The notes: a model not told the origin generated them from the letters alone. A DNA stretch of 33,470 nt from Lactobacillus corticis (GCF_018327645.1 NZ_BMAY01000017.1:1-33470); one strand, 5' to 3'. Shown: positions 15,715 to 27,965, counted from the first letter of the stretch. Numbers and translations: made by a program.

Positions 15715-18501
15715 ATGAAGGTCAAAGATACCTTGAACCTTGGCAAGACCAAGTTTAAAATGCGGGGCAATTTGCCAGTGCGTGAAGCTGAATGGGAAAA
15801 AGATTGGCAAGAAAATAAACTGTATGAACAAAGATTGAAGCTGAATGAAGGCCATCCCCGGTTCGATTTGCATGATGGCCCTCCATTTGCCAACGGCAAT
15901 ATCCACATGGGACATGCTTTAAATAAGATTTCCAAAGATATTATTGTCCGTTATAAGGGAATGGCTGGGTTTTATGCTCCTTACGTACCCGGCTGGGATA
16001 CTCACGGCTTGCCTATTGAACAGCAACTAGCCAAGCAAGGTGTCGACCGCAAGACCATGGATCGGGCAGCATATCGTGAATTATGCCGGCAATATGCCAT
16101 GGAACAAATTGAAAAACAACGGACTGACTTTAAGCGACTGGGTATTTTAGCTGATTGGGATCATCCTTACATTACCTTGCAGCCTGAATTTGAGGCTGAA
16201 GAAATTAGAGTCTTTGGCAAGATGTTTGAAAAAGGCTACATCTACAAGGGCTTGAAGCCAGTGTATTGGTCTCCATCCAGTGAATCCACCTTGGCTGAAG
16301 CCGAAGTTGAATACCACGATGTTAAAGCACCGGCGATTTATGTTGCCTTTCCAGTCAAGGATGGTAAAGGGATCCTTGATTCTGACACTTCAATGGTTAT
16401 TTGGACGACTACGCCTTGGACTATTCCATGCAACGTTGGGATTACCGCAAATCCAAAATTTGACTACTCCTTGGTCAAGGTTAACGATAAAAAGTATCTA
16501 ATTGGCACGACTCGTTTAAATACGGTTGCTGAAGACTTAGGTTGGGAAAACTATGAAGTCTTAGACCACTTCAAGGGTAGCGATCTTGATCGGATGACGG
16601 TAAAGCATCCGTTGTACGACAAGACTAGTTTAGTAATGAATGATACCTATGTAACTGCCGATGACGGTACTGGTTTAGTTCATAACGCAACTGGTTTTGG
16701 TGAAGACGACTACAACGTCGGTCGCAAATATGGTATTCCCGTTTATAGTCCAATGGACAATCAAGGACGGTTTACCAAGGAGGTTCCAGATCCGGAATTG
16801 GTTGGTATGTTCTATGATGATGCAAATAAAGTTGTCACAAAGAAGTTGGAAGCTGCAGGTGCTCTGCTTAAGCTGAGCTTCTTCACTCACTCATACCCAC
16901 ACGATTGGCGGACCAAGAAGCCAGTTATTTATCGTGCTACTACTCAATGGTTCGCTTCGATTTCTAAGTTCCGCGACCAAATCTTGGCTGAAATTGAAAA
17001 GGCAAAATTTGTTCCAGAATGGGGCAAGACGCGGTTATATAACATGATTAAAGACCGTGGCGATTGGGTTATCTCGCGTCAACGTGCTTGGGGCGTACCG
17101 CTTCCAATCTTCTATGCTGAAGATGACACGCCGATTGTCACTCCAGAAACGATTGAACATGTTGCGCAAATTTTTGCTAAAGAAGGATCTAACGCTTGGT
17201 ATACCCATACAGCTACTGAACTATTGCCTGACGGCTTTACCAGTGAACATTCACCAAATGGCAAATTCCGCAAGGAAACCGATATTTTGGATGTTTGGTT
17301 TGACTCCGGTTCGTCTCACCAGGCAGTTATGGCACAGCGTCCTGGATTGCATTTCCCTGCCGATCTCTACTTGGAAGGGAGCGACCAATACCGGGGCTGG
17401 TTCAACTCAAGCTTAATCACTTCCGTTGCTACTACTGGCAAGGCCCCATATCGTGGTATTTTGTCACAAGGTTTTGTCCTAGATGAAAACGGTCACAAGA
17501 TGTCCAAGTCACTTGGTAATGTCATTTCTCCAAATGACGTTATTAAGAAAATGGGGGCTGAAATTATTCGTCTTTGGGTAGCTTCAGCTGACACGACCAG
17601 TGATGTTGCCGTTTCTCAAGGTATTTTGCAGCAAGGGGCTGAAGCATATCGGAAGATTAGAAATACTTTCCGTTACATGCTTGCCAATACTTCTGATTTT
17701 GATCCAGCAAATAATCGAGTTGCTTATGAAGACCTGCGTTCAATTGATCAATATCTGGAAGTGAAGTTAAACGATTTGGTTCAAACTTGTTTAGCAGCTT
17801 ATGAACGTTACGACTTCACTACGGTTTACAAGGAAGTCTTTAAATTCTTGTCAAATGATCTTTCAGCTTTCTATCTCGACTTTGCTAAGGATGTTTTATA
17901 CATCGAACAAAAAGATAGTCATGCTCGTCGGTCAATGCAAACGGTAATTTATGATTCAGCTGTTAAATTGGCCAAAATTATGACGCCGATTTTGCCACAC
18001 ACCATGGAAGAAATTTGGAAATTCCTGCAGGAACCAGAAGCATATGCGCAACTTTCAAACATGCCAGAGGTTGTCCAATATGCCAACCATGATGAAGTTT
18101 TGGCTGATTGGCAAGACTTCATGAAGATTCGTGACGATGTTTTGAAGGCTTTGGAAGCAGCACGTGACCAAAAGTTGATTGGTAAGTCATTTGAGGCCAG
18201 CGTGACCCTCTATCCAGATGACGCGGCTAAGGAAGTTCTTACTAAATTGGATGCTAACTTCCAACAAATTTTGATTGTTTCAAACCTGACCATTTCTGAT
18301 AGCCCAGCTCCTGCTGCAGCTATGAAACTGAATCATGGAGCTGTCCTGGTTGAAAAAGCAGCTGGGGAAGTTTGTCAACGGTGCCGGATGATCAAAAATG
18401 ATGTTGGCAGCAATTCTGCTTTGCCGACTTTGTGTGCTCGTTGTGCTAAAATTGTTTCTGAGGACTTCCCTGAAGTTCTAACTGAAGGATTTGACGATTA
18501 A
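15715..18501 (+). CDS. ileS: Isoleucyl-tRNA synthetase
   Basis: A 928-aa class I aminoacyl-tRNA synthetase. The HIGH motif is HMGH (residues 64-67) and the KMSKS motif is at 595-599. The editing (CP1) domain between them includes [11 protein letters not shown] and [17 protein letters not shown]. The C-terminus has the zinc cluster CQRCR...CARC. This is the bacterial (IleS1-like) architecture with a zinc-binding tail. SD GAGAGGAAA precedes the ATG. Controlled by the T-box leader. The ATG of the next gene overlaps its stop codon. Confidence 0.98.
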   Translation: MKVKDTLNLGKTKFKMRGNLPVREAEWEKDWQENKLYEQRLKLNEGHPRFDLHDGPPFANGNIHMGHALNKISKDIIVRYKGMAGFYAPYVPGWDTHGLPIEQQLAKQGVDRKTMDRAAYRELCRQYAMEQIEKQRTDFKRLGILADWDHPYITLQPEFEAEEIRVFGKMFEKGYIYKGLKPVYWSPSSESTLAEAEVEYHDVKAPAIYVAFPVKDGKGILDSDTSMVIWTTTPWTIPCNVGITANPKFDYSLVKVNDKKYLIGTTRLNTVAEDLGWENYEVLDHFKGSDLDRMTVKHPLYDKTSLVMNDTYVTADDGTGLVHNATGFGEDDYNVGRKYGIPVYSPMDNQGRFTKEVPDPELVGMFYDDANKVVTKKLEAAGALLKLSFFTHSYPHDWRTKKPVIYRATTQWFASISKFRDQILAEIEKAKFVPEWGKTRLYNMIKDRGDWVISRQRAWGVPLPIFYAEDDTPIVTPETIEHVAQIFAKEGSNAWYTHTATELLPDGFTSEHSPNGKFRKETDILDVWFDSGSSHQAVMAQRPGLHFPADLYLEGSDQYRGWFNSSLITSVATTGKAPYRGILSQGFVLDENGHKMSKSLGNVISPNDVIKKMGAEIIRLWVASADTTSDVAVSQGILQQGAEAYRKIRNTFRYMLANTSDFDPANNRVAYEDLRSIDQYLEVKLNDLVQTCLAAYERYDFTTVYKEVFKFLSNDLSAFYLDFAKDVLYIEQKDSHARRSMQTVIYDSAVKLAKIMTPILPHTMEEIWKFLQEPEAYAQLSNMPEVVQYANHDEVLADWQDFMKIRDDVLKALEAARDQKLIGKSFEASVTLYPDDAAKEVLTKLDANFQQILIVSNLTISDSPAPAAAMKLNHGAVLVEKAAGEVCQRCRMIKNDVGSNSALPTLCARCAKIVSEDFPEVLTEGFDD

Positions 18502-18722
18502 TGAGAACAGGTACAGTCAAACAATTTGATCAAGGCAGTCCCTTTGGTTTTGTCAAAGATGATCTTAATGGCAAATCATACTTTGTATTTTATAAAGCAA
18601 TTAAAGAAGAAGGGTATAAGAGCCTTAACGTAGGTGATCGGGTTCGCTATCAGCTAGCCCAAGGAAAGAATGGTTTGCAATGCATTAATGTGTATTTAAC
18701 CAATTCAAAGGATAAGGACTAA
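18501..18722 (+). CDS. Cold-shock-domain-like protein
   Basis: A 73-aa single-domain protein with a CspA-type OB fold: [20 protein letters not shown] (strand 1, RNP1-like FGFV) and YFVFYKAIKEEGYKSL (RNP2-like), then VGDRVRYQLAQGKNG. It diverges from classical Csp (GFGFI and VFVHFSAI replaced), so RNA binding is inferred only. It begins in the ileS stop codon (TAATG), so it is probably co-expressed with ileS under the T-box. Confidence 0.8.
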   Translation: MRTGTVKQFDQGSPFGFVKDDLNGKSYFVFYKAIKEEGYKSLNVGDRVRYQLAQGKNGLQCINVYLTNSKDKD

Positions 18723-18729
18723 TTACTGA

Positions 18730-19299
18730 ATGAACTTAAAAGAAGAAGAACTGTCATCACAGGAAATCTTTCGTGGGAATATTGTCGATCTTGACGTACA
18801 CACAATAGAATTGCCCAATGGGCAAACTGCGACAAGAGAAGTAGTTGCCCACCGTCCATTTGCAGCAGTTATTGCGATTAATGAGCAAAAGGAAATGCTA
18901 TTGGTTGAACAATGGCGAGAACCGGTAAAACAACTAACTTTAGAAATTCCTGCAGGCATTATTGATCCAACGGACGCAAGCCCTTTAGATGCGATGAAAC
19001 GGGAATTAAATGAAGAAGGCGGCTACCGGGCTGATTACTGGGAAGAAATTTGTCAATTTTATACTTCTCCCGGTTTTACGAATGAACTTGGACACATTTT
19101 TTATTGTGATACGTTAACCAAACTGGAAGAAAAGCGTTCCCTTGACGAAGATGAATTCTTAAATGCCAAGTGGTACAGCTTAGAGGAATTAAAGGGCCTC
19201 ATGGCTGAAGGAAAAATCCTTGACGGTAAAACTGTTTATGCAATTACAGTTTGGGAAAACGTGCTTTTAGCCGGGGCAAAGGAAACCCATAATGGTTGA
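18730..19299 (+). CDS. NUDIX hydrolase, ADP-ribose pyrophosphatase type
   Basis: A 189-aa protein of the NudF/ADP-ribose pyrophosphatase group: VVAHRPFAAVIAI..., LVEQWREPV, LEIPAGIID, and the Nudix core RELNEEGGY. The Nudix box is atypical: the Glu usually five residues after the Gly is Asp or displaced by one residue, while the metal-binding RE and EE remain. It would hydrolyse ADP-ribose or related sugar nucleotides. SD AAGGA about 11 nt upstream. Its last 8 nt overlap the next gene. Confidence 0.88.
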   Translation: MNLKEEELSSQEIFRGNIVDLDVHTIELPNGQTATREVVAHRPFAAVIAINEQKEMLLVEQWREPVKQLTLEIPAGIIDPTDASPLDAMKRELNEEGGYRADYWEEICQFYTSPGFTNELGHIFYCDTLTKLEEKRSLDEDEFLNAKWYSLEELKGLMAEGKILDGKTVYAITVWENVLLAGAKETHNG

Positions 19300-19600
19300 A
19301 AAACGTTCCGATTATCGGAAAAAATCACAAAAGAAAAAATGGCAGCGATTAACCAGTGCTTTTGGCGATGATCATGAAAGTGGTAATTCAGCAGTAGACG
19401 TAAATCCTGACTTTTTACGTGATGAACCCAAACGTCATGCTGATCATCAGGATTTTAATGATCAGCAATTTGGTGGCGAGACGCGGAAAGAAGAGGCGCG
19501 CAATTTTAAAGCAAATCGGCTCAAACGACGCTTAAATTGGGCGATTGGGATTACCCTGGTCTTAATTGTATTGGTTTTATTAGCACTGTTTTATTTATAA
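19292..19600 (+). CDS. Hypothetical C-tail-anchored membrane protein
   Basis: A 102-aa protein with a strongly basic start (VEKRSDYRKKSQKKKWQRL), a charged middle rich in D, H, K and R, and one C-terminal transmembrane helix (about 80-102, WAIGITLVLIVLVLLALFYL). I do not recognise a family. Overlap with the Nudix gene and 20 nt to mtnN show operon membership. Topology suggests a cytosolic domain held at the membrane. Confidence 0.8.
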   Translation: MVEKRSDYRKKSQKKKWQRLTSAFGDDHESGNSAVDVNPDFLRDEPKRHADHQDFNDQQFGGETRKEEARNFKANRLKRRLNWAIGITLVLIVLVLLALFYL

Positions 19601-19619
19601 AATGAACTGAGGTAGAAAT

Positions 19620-20318
19620 TTGAAGATTGCGATTATTGTCCCAATGGAAATTGAGGCAGCTTATTACCGCAATGCCTTTCACTCAGAAACCAAGGAAATG
19701 TTCGGATCAACAGTATTCGAACATTTTTCTGTTAATGGAAATGAAATTTATCTGGGTTTGAGTGGCATTGGAAAAGTTAATGCGGCCATGAATTTGGCTA
19801 GCTTGTTGAGTTCAGTCGATATTGATTTGATCCTCATGACTGGATCTGCAGGTAGTTTGAAGAGTGAGGTCAAGCAAGAGGATTTGATTTTGCCAACCGC
19901 CTTTGCTTATCATGATGCGCATAATACCAGGGCGGGGGATTATGTGGAAGGACAAATTCCGCAAGAACCTGCACAATATCAATTAAATTCACCAGAAAGA
20001 GCTAAATTTGCAGCATACTTGCAAAAAAATCAGGTAAAATTCAAAACTGGTTTGATTGTAACAGGAGATAGTTTTATTGCTTCTGAGGAGCAAAAGGCGG
20101 CAATTAAGCAAAACTTCCCTACTGCTGTTGGCGTAGAAATGGAAGGGGCTGCCTTTGCCCAAGTTGCTTACCACTTTAAAAAGCCACTGGTTGCATTGCG
20201 GGCAATTAGCGACAATGGAGATGAAGGGGCAGATTTGGACTTTGATGCTTTTGTAAAAAAGGTTGGAGCCAAAGCTGCCAAGCTGATAGTAGGATATATT
20301 GAAAATTATGAAGGATGA
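19620..20318 (+). CDS. mtnN: 5'-methylthioadenosine/S-adenosylhomocysteine nucleosidase
   Basis: A 232-aa Pfs/MtnN enzyme that cleaves adenine from MTA and SAH, recycling methyl-cycle by-products and releasing S-ribosylhomocysteine for LuxS. Motifs are KIAIIVPMEIEA at the N-terminus, GLSGIGKVNAAMN, MTGSAGSL, GVEMEGAAFAQVA (nucleobase/ribose binding and catalytic Glu region) and RAISDNGDEGA with the catalytic Asp. The start is TTG 19620 with GAGGT upstream. It overlaps the cysteine desulfurase start. Confidence 0.95.
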   Translation: MKIAIIVPMEIEAAYYRNAFHSETKEMFGSTVFEHFSVNGNEIYLGLSGIGKVNAAMNLASLLSSVDIDLILMTGSAGSLKSEVKQEDLILPTAFAYHDAHNTRAGDYVEGQIPQEPAQYQLNSPERAKFAAYLQKNQVKFKTGLIVTGDSFIASEEQKAAIKQNFPTAVGVEMEGAAFAQVAYHFKKPLVALRAISDNGDEGADLDFDAFVKKVGAKAAKLIVGYIENYEG

Positions 20319-21471
20319 GATTTATTTAGATAATGCGGCTACCACCCCGATGTCACCGGGGGTAATAGCGACGATTACGGCGGAAATGATCCATGATTAT
20401 GGCAATGCTTCAGCTACCTACCAAATTGGTCGGACAGCCAGACGAGCCATTGATCAGGCTAGACAGGAAATTGCCAGCTTTATTGGTGCCAAGGAAGATG
20501 AAATCATTTTTACCTCTGGAGGCAGCGAAAGCAACAATACCGCGATTTTTGAGACAGCCAAAAGCCGTCAAAATATTGGTAAACATATCATTACAACAGC
20601 GATCGAACACCCGAGTGTTTTGAATCCCTTAAAAGAGCTGGAAAACCAAGGCTTTGAGGTAACCTACTTGCCGGTTGATCAAACAGGCCATATCAGCTTA
20701 GCCGATTTAAAAGCTGCCTTACGAGACGATACCATTCTGGTTTCAACGATGGCAGTTAACAATGAGGTTGGTACGATCAATCCACTAGCCGAAATTGGGA
20801 AAATCGTTCATGAGCAAAGCCCAGCATATTATCATGTCGATGCCGTTCAAGGTTTGGGCAATATTGATCTGGACGTTAAGTCGATGCAGATTGATTTGTT
20901 ATCGACTAGTGCTCACAAGGTTAATGGACCGAAATTTTTAGGCTTTTTGTATGAAAACTCTGATCTGAAGTTGCCTAGTCTGGTATACGGTGGCGAGCAG
21001 GAAAAGAAACGTCGTGCTGGGACGGAGAATGTTCCCGGAATAGCTGGCTTTGGGGTGGCCGTCAAAGAATTGGCGGATAACTCTAGAGCAAGCGAACAAG
21101 CAGAGTTTGCCCACTTTCAGCAGATTATTTTGCAAAAACTAGATGATGCCGGCGTTGCTTACAGCATAAATGGCGGAGTGGGTGAAAATGTGTCGCATCA
21201 CGTTTTAAACTTGTGGCTCCATGGCTTAGAGACCAATATGATGCTGACCAATCTTGACTTAGATGGCTTTGCCGTTTCAGGCGGTTCAGCCTGTACGGCG
21301 GGGTCTTTAACCCCATCGCACGTTTTAACGGCCATGTTTGGGGCTGATTCGCCGAGAATTAGAGAGTCGATCCGGATTTCTTTTGGGCGGTATAATACTG
21401 ATGAGGAAGTTGCAGCCTTTGCGGAAGATTTGGTGCGAATTGCTAAGAAACACCAGGCCCCTACAAAATAG
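20308..21471 (+). CDS. Cysteine desulfurase (NifS/IscS family)
   Basis: A 387-aa PLP enzyme starting MKDEIYLDNAATTPMSPGV. The PLP lysine is Lys204 in TSAHKVNG, and the persulfide-forming cysteine is Cys329 in GGSACTAGS. The position before DUF1831 and mnmA points to sulfur supply for tRNA 2-thiolation. I prefer ATG 20308 to TTG 20299: the AGGA at 20291 is too close to the TTG. The start overlaps the mtnN end by 11 nt. Confidence 0.94.
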   Translation: MKDEIYLDNAATTPMSPGVIATITAEMIHDYGNASATYQIGRTARRAIDQARQEIASFIGAKEDEIIFTSGGSESNNTAIFETAKSRQNIGKHIITTAIEHPSVLNPLKELENQGFEVTYLPVDQTGHISLADLKAALRDDTILVSTMAVNNEVGTINPLAEIGKIVHEQSPAYYHVDAVQGLGNIDLDVKSMQIDLLSTSAHKVNGPKFLGFLYENSDLKLPSLVYGGEQEKKRRAGTENVPGIAGFGVAVKELADNSRASEQAEFAHFQQIILQKLDDAGVAYSINGGVGENVSHHVLNLWLHGLETNMMLTNLDLDGFAVSGGSACTAGSLTPSHVLTAMFGADSPRIRESIRISFGRYNTDEEVAAFAEDLVRIAKKHQAPTK

Positions 21472-21500
21472 TTGCATTTTTTAACAAAGTTACTTATTAT
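21472..21500 (+). promoter_or_regulatory. Promoter for DUF1831-mnmA
   Basis: TTGCAT (21472-21477) and TATTAT (21495-21500) are separated by 17 bp, directly after the cysteine desulfurase stop codon. SD GCGAGGA follows before ATG 21519. This would let mnmA be expressed apart from the upstream operon. Confidence 0.6.
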
Positions 21501-21518
21501 TAATAAGCGAGGATAATT

Positions 21519-22992
<1,474 letters not shown>

Positions 22993-22993
<1 letters not shown>

Positions 22994-23020
22994 AAAAACG
23001 GGCGTTGGCCCGTTTTTATT
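22993..23020 (+). terminator. Terminator after mnmA
   Basis: A-tract, CGGGC-GTTG-GCCCG hairpin, T5. It begins at the mnmA stop codon. Confidence 0.85.
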
Positions 23021-23107
23021 TTAATTCTTAAGATCTTCGCAAAACACTCGTTTACTAATTTTATGTAAGGTAAAATACGGATATCATCAGGGAAAGGATA
23101 GACTGCC

Positions 23108-23254
23108 ATGAATAAAGAAGAGAAATCAGAAAAGGTGGAAAAACGCCAAGAAAATCGCGAAACGAGCAAGCACAAGCAAGAACTTAATGAAAAGTTGATT
23201 CGAGCATATTTAAGTCAAATTAATGGTTTTGGCTTTTGGCAGCATAAGCGTTAG
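23108..23254 (+). CDS. Small highly charged hypothetical protein
   Basis: A 48-aa protein, MNKEEKSEKVEKRQENRETS at the start, then a helix-forming stretch and the aromatic end GFGFWQHKR. About half the residues are charged. SD GGAAAGGA lies about 10 nt upstream and a strong terminator follows, so it forms a monocistronic unit. TAAAAT at 23071-23076 may be its -10. I recognise no family. Confidence 0.6.
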   Translation: MNKEEKSEKVEKRQENRETSKHKQELNEKLIRAYLSQINGFGFWQHKR

Positions 23255-23270
23255 AGAGAATAAAGTAAAT

Positions 23271-23307
23271 AAGAGCTAGCATTTTTAATAGTGCTAGCTC
23301 TTATTTT
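23271..23307 (+). terminator. Terminator after the 48-aa gene
   Basis: AAGAGCTAGCA/TGCTAGCTCTT, an 11-bp perfect stem (23271-23281 with 23292-23302), followed by TATTTTTTA. Confidence 0.85.
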
Positions 23308-23475
23308 TTACCAAAAATATTGGTATAGCTTCAGGAATGAACTTTTTCACAAACTATACTATTTTTAATAACCGTTATATAAAAATAAGGATTCAGGCTA
23401 ACAGCAAAAAACGCTGTTATAAAAGATTTTCTAGCAGCTCGCTGTAAAAGCGCACTTAAGACAAGCGAAAAGTAA
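23308..23475. other. Intergenic stretch before the glpK promoter
   Basis: No convincing ORF. It contains a 7-bp hairpin TAACAGC/GCTGTTA (23399-23405 with 23413-23419) without a T-run, and a CAGC/GCTG palindrome near 23435. I see no known riboswitch or protein site here. Confidence 0.5.
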
Positions 23476-23533
23476 TTGCACAAAGTAATTCAAAATGGTA
23501 TATTCGCAATATAGAAAGAAAGCGTTTGCAAAC
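23476..23533 (+). promoter_or_regulatory. glpK promoter with catabolite-responsive element (cre)
   Basis: TTGCAC (23476-23481) and TATATT (23499-23504) are 17 bp apart. Just downstream lies GAAAGCGTTTGCAA (23518-23531), a good match to the CcpA cre consensus (TGnAAnCGnTnnCA type). Its position just past the expected start point fits repression by blocking elongation when preferred sugar is present. Confidence 0.75.
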
Positions 23534-23537
23534 TTGA

Positions 23538-25061
<1,524 letters not shown>

Positions 25062-25146
25062 GAATTTAAGAGTAGACTCAACGACATTTTCATCTCGAAG
25101 TCGCAAACAGACCGTAAAAGCTCTAGCTGCGTTAGTCTAAATAACC

Positions 25147-25180
25147 AAAAAGGTCGATTCCCATAGGAATCGGCCTTTTT
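25147..25180. terminator. Bidirectional terminator between glpK and the ABC operon
   Basis: AAAAAGGTCGATTCC-CATA-GGAATCGGCCTTTTT: a long stem with A-tract and T-tract on both sides. It closes both glpK and the convergent minus-strand transporter operon. The 85 nt before it also contain a long-range stem (25073-25083 with 25130-25139). Confidence 0.88.
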
Positions 25181-25937
25181 AGATTAGTTTTCTTAGATCT
25201 GACAAAGTTAGGTCAGTTTTGGCTGCCCCTTTAAAGTCATGAATGATTTTTCCGTTATCCAAAACCAGCAGACGATTGCCATATCGAAGTGCGTCCTCTA
25301 AATGGTGGGTAATCATTAAAGCGGTGAGGTGATCTTGCGTGATGCGGTTGTTGGTTGCTGCCATTAAATGGGCGCTGGTATTAGGATCCAAAGCTGCGGT
25401 ATGTTCGTCTAACAATAAAATATCTGGTCGTTTAATTGTTGCCATTAAAAAGCTCAGAGCTTGCCGCTGGCCACCGGAAAGATTTTCGGTAAAAGTATCC
25501 AGTCGCTTTTCTAGACCATTATGCATCGTGGCTGCTAAGGCAGCAAACTCTTCACGGTGCAGCTTTAAGCCGCGAGGGATTAAGCGCCGGCGTTCTCCTC
25601 GGCGAGCAGCTAATAGTAAGTTTTCACTGACGGTCATTCTGGGAGCAGTGCCTAGTTTAGGGTCTTGAAAAACGCGACTAAGAAAGCGTGAACGTTTTTC
25701 TGCAGTTAAATTAGTAATATTTTTGCCTTTATAGTAAATGGTGCCACTGTCTGGCAAAAGCGAGCCGCTGATCACATTGAAGAGCGTTGATTTGCCGGCA
25801 CCATTGGTCCCGATAATGGTAATAAAATCTCCTGCTTGAATATCTAAATTAATCCCTTTTAAGATCATGCTTTCGTTAGGGGTATTGCGATTTACCAGGG
25901 TTTTAATATCTTTTAAGGCGAAAATTGGCTCAGTCAT
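25179..25937 (-). CDS. ABC transporter ATPase (TrpZ-type, amino acid import)
   Basis: A 252-aa nucleotide-binding protein. Walker A GTNGAGKST is at residues 43-51, the signature LSGGQ at 153-157, Walker B ILLLDE at 173-178, D-loop AALDP after it, and the switch His in MITHHLEDAL. The group (ABC systems with a COG2984-like binding protein) includes streptococcal tryptophan importers. It is the last gene of the operon and overlaps the permease gene by 8 nt. Tryptophan specificity is inferred from the leader peptide, not from this protein. Confidence 0.92.
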   Translation of the reverse strand: MTEPIFALKDIKTLVNRNTPNESMILKGINLDIQAGDFITIIGTNGAGKSTLFNVISGSLLPDSGTIYYKGKNITNLTAEKRSRFLSRVFQDPKLGTAPRMTVSENLLLAARRGERRRLIPRGLKLHREEFAALAATMHNGLEKRLDTFTENLSGGQRQALSFLMATIKRPDILLLDEHTAALDPNTSAHLMAATNNRITQDHLTALMITHHLEDALRYGNRLLVLDNGKIIHDFKGAAKTDLTLSDLRKLI

Positions 25938-26826
25938 TTTTTAAACTCCTAAATAATGGTTCTCTTAAGTGAACAAGTTCGTTTAAACGAGGTAGCAGCA
26001 TGCAGATTGTCAGCACAATTGATGAAATTAAGTTTAAATCGTTGGTTGATAATCCTAGTTGTAATACTCCCAGCAGCAAAATGCGGTAAATGATGCTGCC
26101 TAAACTAACAGCTACCAATCTTTGAGATAGGGTTAATTCGCCAAAAGCTACTTCGCCGATAATGATTGAGGCGAGGGCAATAACGATCGTCCCCGTTCCC
26201 ATGCTAATATCGGCGTAGCCATTATTTTGACTGATCAAGCTGCCACATAAGGCAACCAAACCATTTGACAGCATCAATCCCAAAATGGTCATCCGATCCG
26301 TTAAAATTCCGAATGACTTGGCCATTGTCGGATTGTCGCCGGTAGCAATGAAGGCCTGACCGAATTCGGTATTTAGAAAGAAGATCAAGCAAACTGTAAT
26401 GAGGAAAACTGCGATTAAGCCCACAACGACGCTGTCAAAGTAGTCAGGCAGTTTTCTTAAAAAATTAGCAGAGAACAAGGTGCGATAACCCAATAGGGAG
26501 ATGTTGGATTTGCCCATGATACGCAAATTTACCGAATAGATAGCGGTCATGGTTAGAATACCAGCGAGCAGACTCGGAATTTTTCCTTTGGTAGTTAAAA
26601 TTCCCGTAATGAAGCCAGCCAATAAGCCAGCTGAAAATGCCGCTAATGAAGCCAGCAGAGGATTTACGCCGTTGGTAATTAGCGTCACAGCAACAGCACC
26701 GCCAAGAGGGAAAGAGCCTTCAACGGTCATATCGGTAATATTCAAAATCCTAAAGCTAAGATAGAGACCAAGGCCCAGCAAACTCCAAAGCAGGCCCTGA
26801 CCAATGGCTGATGTTAGTAAATTCAT
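25930..26826 (-). CDS. ABC transporter permease (TrpY-type)
   Basis: A 298-aa polytopic membrane protein with about eight hydrophobic segments, beginning LLTSAIGQGLLWSLLGLGLY and containing RILNITDMTVEGSFPLGGAV, a conserved segment of this permease family. It forms the channel for the ATPase and binding protein. It overlaps the binding-protein gene by 4 nt and the ATPase gene by 8 nt, so the three are translationally coupled. Confidence 0.9.
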   Translation of the reverse strand: MNLLTSAIGQGLLWSLLGLGLYLSFRILNITDMTVEGSFPLGGAVAVTLITNGVNPLLASLAAFSAGLLAGFITGILTTKGKIPSLLAGILTMTAIYSVNLRIMGKSNISLLGYRTLFSANFLRKLPDYFDSVVVGLIAVFLITVCLIFFLNTEFGQAFIATGDNPTMAKSFGILTDRMTILGLMLSNGLVALCGSLISQNNGYADISMGTGTIVIALASIIIGEVAFGELTLSQRLVAVSLGSIIYRILLLGVLQLGLSTNDLNLISSIVLTICMLLPRLNELVHLREPLFRSLKND

Positions 26827-27812
26827 TTGATTAACTCTCCTTTTTTCTTAACTTCTTGTAAAAAGCTCTGCGGAATCTTCAATCCCAGCTTTTTGGCCTG
26901 CTTTAAGTTCAAAACTGGCGTGCCATGGCGACTATATTGAATTGGCGTAGTGGCTGGCTTTTTTTTGCCGCGCAAAATTTGAACTGCCAATTTGGCCGCT
27001 TTAACGCCTAGTTGATATTGGTTAATGCTATAACTTGCCACGCCGCCTTCTTTAACCATGGTGTCGACCGTTGGGAAAACTGGTTTTTTAACGGCATTGG
27101 CATTTTTGATTAAAGTCCGCATCGCACTAGCGATCGTATTATCGGTAGGGACAATGACTGCGTCGACTTGCCGCAGCATGGTCTGGCTGACTTGATCCAA
27201 ATCATTACTGTTGGCAATTGAATATGATTTGAGGTTGATGTTTAATTTTTTGGCTAACTTAACAAATTCGCTATGCTCGCTAACCGCCGATGAATCGCTT
27301 GAAGTATAGATAATTCCGATGGTTGCATGGCGCGGCATGAATTTTTGAACTAATTCAAGCTCGGCTTTTATGGGAGCTTGATCAGAAACCCCGGTAATAT
27401 TAGCCCCCGGGCGTTGATTATTCTCAACTAACCCTGCGGTTTTAGGATTCGTGACCGCCCCCAGGACAATGGGGATTTTCTTGGTTGAGCTGGCTAAGGC
27501 TTGAGCAGCTGGAGTCGTAATGCCTACTAAGACATTAGCCTGCTCGTTAACGAGCTTTTGTGCCATGGTTTTTAGATTGCTTTGGTCGCCCTGAGCATTT
27601 TGATATTCAAGCTGAACATTTTTCCCGTTTTGATAGCCTTCTTTAGCTAGTTCATGGCGAAATCCGCGGTATATTTCATCTAAAGCCTGATGGTGCATTA
27701 AGGTTAGGACTCCAATCACTGGTTTATTGGTGGTGGTAGTCTGCTGCTCATGGAAGAAGGCAAATGCCAAATAGCAAAAGAGCAGGGCGATTAAGGTATA
27801 CATTCTTTTCAT
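26823..27812 (-). CDS. ABC transporter substrate-binding protein (TrpX-type)
   Basis: A 329-aa extracellular solute-binding protein of the TrpX/COG2984 type: N-terminal hydrophobic segment (about 5-20), then PVIGVLTLMHHQALDEIYRG, ITTPAAQALASSTKKIPIV, VDAVIVPTDNTIASAM and GGVASYSINQYQLGVKAA. No standard lipobox is seen (the Cys is preceded by LLF), so it may stay anchored by its N-terminal helix. SD GAGGAA on the minus strand. Two tandem terminators and a Trp-rich leader peptide precede it, which points to tryptophan or a related compound as substrate. Confidence 0.9.
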   Translation of the reverse strand: MKRMYTLIALLFCYLAFAFFHEQQTTTTNKPVIGVLTLMHHQALDEIYRGFRHELAKEGYQNGKNVQLEYQNAQGDQSNLKTMAQKLVNEQANVLVGITTPAAQALASSTKKIPIVLGAVTNPKTAGLVENNQRPGANITGVSDQAPIKAELELVQKFMPRHATIGIIYTSSDSSAVSEHSEFVKLAKKLNINLKSYSIANSNDLDQVSQTMLRQVDAVIVPTDNTIASAMRTLIKNANAVKKPVFPTVDTMVKEGGVASYSINQYQLGVKAAKLAVQILRGKKKPATTPIQYSRHGTPVLNLKQAKKLGLKIPQSFLQEVKKKGELIK

Positions 27813-27827
27813 GGTTATTCCTCACAT

Positions 27828-27857
27828 AAAAAAACGGAGTCCGCATGCGAACTCCGT
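27828..27857 (-). terminator. Leader terminator 2
   Basis: On the minus strand: ACGGAGT/ACTCCGT with inner CGCATGCG, then T7. It lies about 20 nt before the substrate-binding protein ATG and overlaps nothing coding. Confidence 0.85.
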
Positions 27858-27858
27858 C

Positions 27859-27894
27859 AAAAAAACCAGCCCGCACGGATCCGTACGAGCTGGT
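27859..27894 (-). terminator. Leader terminator 1
   Basis: On the minus strand: ACCAGCTCG...GCGGGCTGGT around CGGATCCG, followed by T7. The 3' arm repeats the sequence of the final Trp codon of the leader peptide (GGCTGGT). Confidence 0.85.
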
Positions 27895-27965
27895 CCATAA
27901 TTAATCCGGCCGGTACAGATACAATCTGAAGCTACTCAGGTTGTACCCATAACGGTCAACCTGAA

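Noticed and set aside
25339..25668. 109-aa plus-strand ORF rich in R, K and S
   Set aside because: Antisense shadow of the ABC ATPase gene, which has all its motifs in the other strand; no SD.
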